From: Carboxylicivirga mesophila
Lineage (GTDB): Bacteria > Bacteroidota > Bacteroidia > Bacteroidales > Marinilabiliaceae
Direction: 5' to 3'
Assembly: GCF_018271975.1 (NCBI RefSeq)
Contig: NZ_JAGUCN010000011.1
Coordinates: 117,738 to 181,737, forward strand
Length of the DNA: 64,000 bases
Each line of letters begins with the position of its first letter. Position 1 is the first letter of the stretch. Made by a program: the position numbers and the translations under genes. Of the stretch, positions 61,941-64,000 are shown piece after piece. The notes beneath the pieces are model-generated. The model ran no database searches. It was not told the DNA's origin and saw only the letters and a list, made by a program, of their open reading frames with translations.

Positions 61941-62930
61941 ATGGACGAAAAAGAAAAGCTCTTAAAACTACGCTTCGAAGAAGGTAATGTTGTTAATTAC
62001 ATTAATAATTATTCTGCTGCCCTTAATCATCCTTATGAGAACAACCGGCTAGAATATATCAAACAAGGTAATAATGTCTGCCTCTCATTTTATGAGTTTA
62101 CAACTGACTTTGAGTTTCTCATAACAAATTCTACCTTTTCAAAGGATATTATGATCGAGCGCACCCCTGATAAAAGGCCTGATCTCTTTCATTTTACATT
62201 GGTCAGAGAAGGACATGTGGTGCAAAACTTTAATGATCAACAGGAATTTATGGAGGCAGGCACCACCACCGGGGCATTTATTTATAATGGTTTGTTTGCG
62301 TTAAACTCCTATTTTCCGGCTCATCTCACCCTGCGCTCTATCACCTTCAAAGTATCAAAGGAGGCTTTGAAGGATAAGATGCCTGAAAGTTTGCCGGTTA
62401 TCGACCGCCTATTTGAGGATGATACCCCCAAAAGCTACCACATTTCATTAACAACAGAGCTGGAACGTTTAATTGAAGAGTTGTTTGTTTATGATGACAT
62501 AGCTTTTGGGCGTTCGCTTATGGTCACAGGATGTGCGTTGCACATATTTACCCTTCTGCTAAGCTCATTAAAATCATCGGCAGATAAGGAAGAACTTCAT
62601 GGCTTGCACATTGACGATTACAACCGCTTGTTACTTATTAAAAAGGAAATAGAGACCCAGATAGAAAGTAAAATCAACATTGAAGACCTGGCATCCCAGT
62701 TCGCTATTAGTGTATCCAAACTGCAGCGCGACTTTAAAGCCTTATTCAATAGTTCAGTCTATCAGTTTTTTACTCACGCAAAAATGGACGAGGCCTATCG
62801 GCGACTGAAAACCGGCCGTTACAGTGTGATGGAGGTAGGATATGATTTGGGCTATAGTAACCTGTCCAAATTTTCCCAGATGTTTAAAAAGATTAAAGGC
62901 GTTAGTCCGAAGGATGTAATTCCTGCTTAA
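61941..62930 (+). CDS. AraC-type regulator 5 of the array
   Basis: 329 residues from the ATG at 61941 (MDEKEKLLKLRFEEGNVVNY). Upstream in-frame codons from 61872 overlap the promoter. Sensor domain with IMIERTPDKRPDLFHFTLVR and GAFIYNGLFALNSYFPAH, the link LHGLHIDDYNRLLLIKKEIE, HTHs LASQFAISVSKLQRDFKALF and VMEVGYDLGYSNLSKFSQMF, ending KIKGVSPKDVIPA. Divergent from the porin-like gene; operator 10 lies between. The nitroreductase gene follows on the same strand with its own promoter. Confidence 0.92.
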   Translation: MDEKEKLLKLRFEEGNVVNYINNYSAALNHPYENNRLEYIKQGNNVCLSFYEFTTDFEFLITNSTFSKDIMIERTPDKRPDLFHFTLVREGHVVQNFNDQQEFMEAGTTTGAFIYNGLFALNSYFPAHLTLRSITFKVSKEALKDKMPESLPVIDRLFEDDTPKSYHISLTTELERLIEELFVYDDIAFGRSLMVTGCALHIFTLLLSSLKSSADKEELHGLHIDDYNRLLLIKKEIETQIESKINIEDLASQFAISVSKLQRDFKALFNSSVYQFFTHAKMDEAYRRLKTGRYSVMEVGYDLGYSNLSKFSQMFKKIKGVSPKDVIPA

Positions 62931-63024
62931 GCAAATACTTATTGAACAGTCAACACTGACACTTAGGGCATCACAATTAAACAGTCTTTAAATAAAAATA
63001 TATTTTCAAGCTAAATGGATTGCT

Positions 63025-63032
63025 TACATTTG
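63025..63032 (+). promoter_or_regulatory. -7 box of the nitroreductase gene
   Basis: TACATTTG, 22 bp before the ATG at 63055. No good -33 TTG and no paired array repeats were found upstream. Confidence 0.5.
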
Positions 63033-63054
63033 TCGTCCCAAAAAGTAAAGACAA

Positions 63055-63882
63055 ATGCTAGATTTTAAAATTGACGAGGCAAAGTGCACCCATTGCGGCC
63101 TCTGCTCGAAAGAATGCCCTACTCTAATTATTGACGGTAAAAATGGGATACCGGCCATTAAAGAGGGTAAGGAAAAGAACTGTATCAGGTGTCAGCATTG
63201 TTTGGCTATCTGCCCAACAGGTGCCCTGTCTATCTTTGGTAAAAACCCCGATGACAGCATCCTGGTAACAAGCCAGATACCTACAGCTGATGATATGGAG
63301 CGACTGATTCTCACCCGTCGCTCGGTTCGTAAATTCAAACAGGAAGAAGTTAAGCCTGAAACAATTGAACAGCTGCTCAAGAGTGCATCACACGCCCCAA
63401 CAGGCCACAATAAAAATCAGGTACTCCTATCGCTCACTCATACCCGTGAGGAGATGGATAAAGTGCGCAAAATCGTTTATGATGCCATCAAAAAGGCTAA
63501 TGAGAAAGCGCCTTTGGAAGGTTCACTGTCGATGTATGCAGCCATTCAGAAAATGTGGGAAACAAAAGGCATTGATTTGATATTCAGAGATGCACCTCAC
63601 CTGATAATAGCCACTGCACCAGAAAAGAACAGCAATGGTGTGGCCGATTGTGTGATTTCACTGAGCTATTTTGAGTTGTTGGCCAACACGATGGGCATTG
63701 GTACCCTCTGGAACGGCTTCCTGAAAGCGGTGATGGAACAAATCGCAACTGAGCTTAAGGCTGCCTTTGGCATACCAGATGATCACCGCATAGGTTACAT
63801 CATGGTGTATGGCTTGCCAGCCGTTAAATATGCCCGCTCCATCCAGTCCGATGGCTTGAATCTGAACAAGATTAAATTATAA
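63055..63882 (+). CDS. ferredoxin-domain nitroreductase family protein
   Basis: 275 residues. The N-terminus (about 1-65) is a two-cluster ferredoxin: CTHCGLCSKECP and CIRCQHCLAICP each bind a 4Fe-4S cluster. The rest is an FMN-binding nitroreductase domain: ILTRRSVRKFKQEEVKPE (about 84-101), SASHAPTGHNKNQ, and the C-terminal GIGTLWNGFLKAV and RIGYIMVYGLPAVKYAR. Such fusions reduce small molecules with electrons from an outside donor. Cytoplasmic. It is 124 bp after regulator 5 on the same strand, so its link to the array is uncertain. The physiological substrate is unknown. Confidence 0.92.
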   Translation: MLDFKIDEAKCTHCGLCSKECPTLIIDGKNGIPAIKEGKEKNCIRCQHCLAICPTGALSIFGKNPDDSILVTSQIPTADDMERLILTRRSVRKFKQEEVKPETIEQLLKSASHAPTGHNKNQVLLSLTHTREEMDKVRKIVYDAIKKANEKAPLEGSLSMYAAIQKMWETKGIDLIFRDAPHLIIATAPEKNSNGVADCVISLSYFELLANTMGIGTLWNGFLKAVMEQIATELKAAFGIPDDHRIGYIMVYGLPAVKYARSIQSDGLNLNKIKL

Positions 63883-64000
63883 TATTTTACGAAGCCTCTT
63901 TTATCAACTACCCTTTATACGCTTTATTGTTAAGCGGAATGATTTTATATAAAGGATTGATAATGAACGAATAAAGTGCTCATATTATTTCATAAGCAAT

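Noticed and set aside
62942..63003. Possible array operator upstream of the nitroreductase gene
   Set aside because: Single TTGA/CTGAC-like words are present, but their spacing is 14 bp, not 21, and they are too far from the -7 box at 63025.
63883..64000. Possible start of another gene at the right edge
   Set aside because: All six frames have stops within about 30 codons, and no supported coding signal was seen.

Overview
The window comes from a Bacteroidota genome, probably a free-living polysaccharide degrader of the Marinilabiliales/Prolixibacteraceae type. The lineage below phylum is inference. The evidence is a SusC/SusD pair, an ECF sigma/FecR pair, a hybrid two-component system, many lipoprotein-type signal peptides, and promoters of the Bacteroidota form TTG-N19/20-TAnnTTTG.

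Left edge (1-2.3 kb): a FecR anti-sigma factor cut by the window start, a 57-residue small ORF, an ECF sigma factor, and a tRNA-Pro(GGG) with its own promoter and terminator.

Hemicellulose region (2.3-40.2 kb), almost all on the minus strand. The right part of the mannan module (17.7-24.0 kb) encodes GH26 mannanase, GH130 mannosylglucose phosphorylase, a GPH-type sugar:cation symporter and GH2 beta-mannosidase. The left part (4-17.4 kb) encodes SusC, SusD, a surface glycan-binding lipoprotein, an acetylesterase, a mannobiose/cellobiose 2-epimerase, GH27 alpha-galactosidase, a GH5_8-type mannanase, a GH5_4-like endoglucanase and a DUF1593 protein. Together these make a complete galactoglucomannan route: outer-membrane cutting, SusC/D import, debranching, mannobiose epimerised to mannosylglucose, then phosphorolysis. 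A second set (25-40 kb: frameshifted CE2 esterase, GH43, GH2 beta-galactosidase, HTCS regulator, GH3, and GH31 with a PA14 insert) resembles the enzyme complement of xyloglucan loci.

Regulator-hydrolase array (40.6-64 kb): five paralogous AraC-type regulators on the plus strand alternate with minus-strand genes for three serine hydrolases (one NylB-like), an Amidohydro_3 enzyme, an M20 amidohydrolase, a Tat-exported NylA-like amidase, four beta-barrel outer-membrane proteins, two lumazine-binding-like secreted proteins and a MORN-repeat protein, followed by a ferredoxin-nitroreductase. Ten of the minus-strand transcription units carry the same promoter geometry: a TTTG-type -7 box, exactly 21 bp, then two 17-bp direct repeats (CC-N8-TCAA on the plus strand) 4 bp apart, 67 bp in all. 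This is an apparent private regulon, read here by eye, and the best candidate for an undescribed system. The combination of enzymes suggests scavenging of an amide- or ester-linked oligomer, but the substrate is unknown.

A second unexpected element is a structured 5' leader found three times (before the 2354-3952 GH43 gene and before both lumazine-binding-like genes). It has an outer stem closed by CATATGAAAC/GTTCCATATG-type arms, an invariant CACACAGG box, and a 5-8 codon mini-ORF starting exactly 3 nt after that box.
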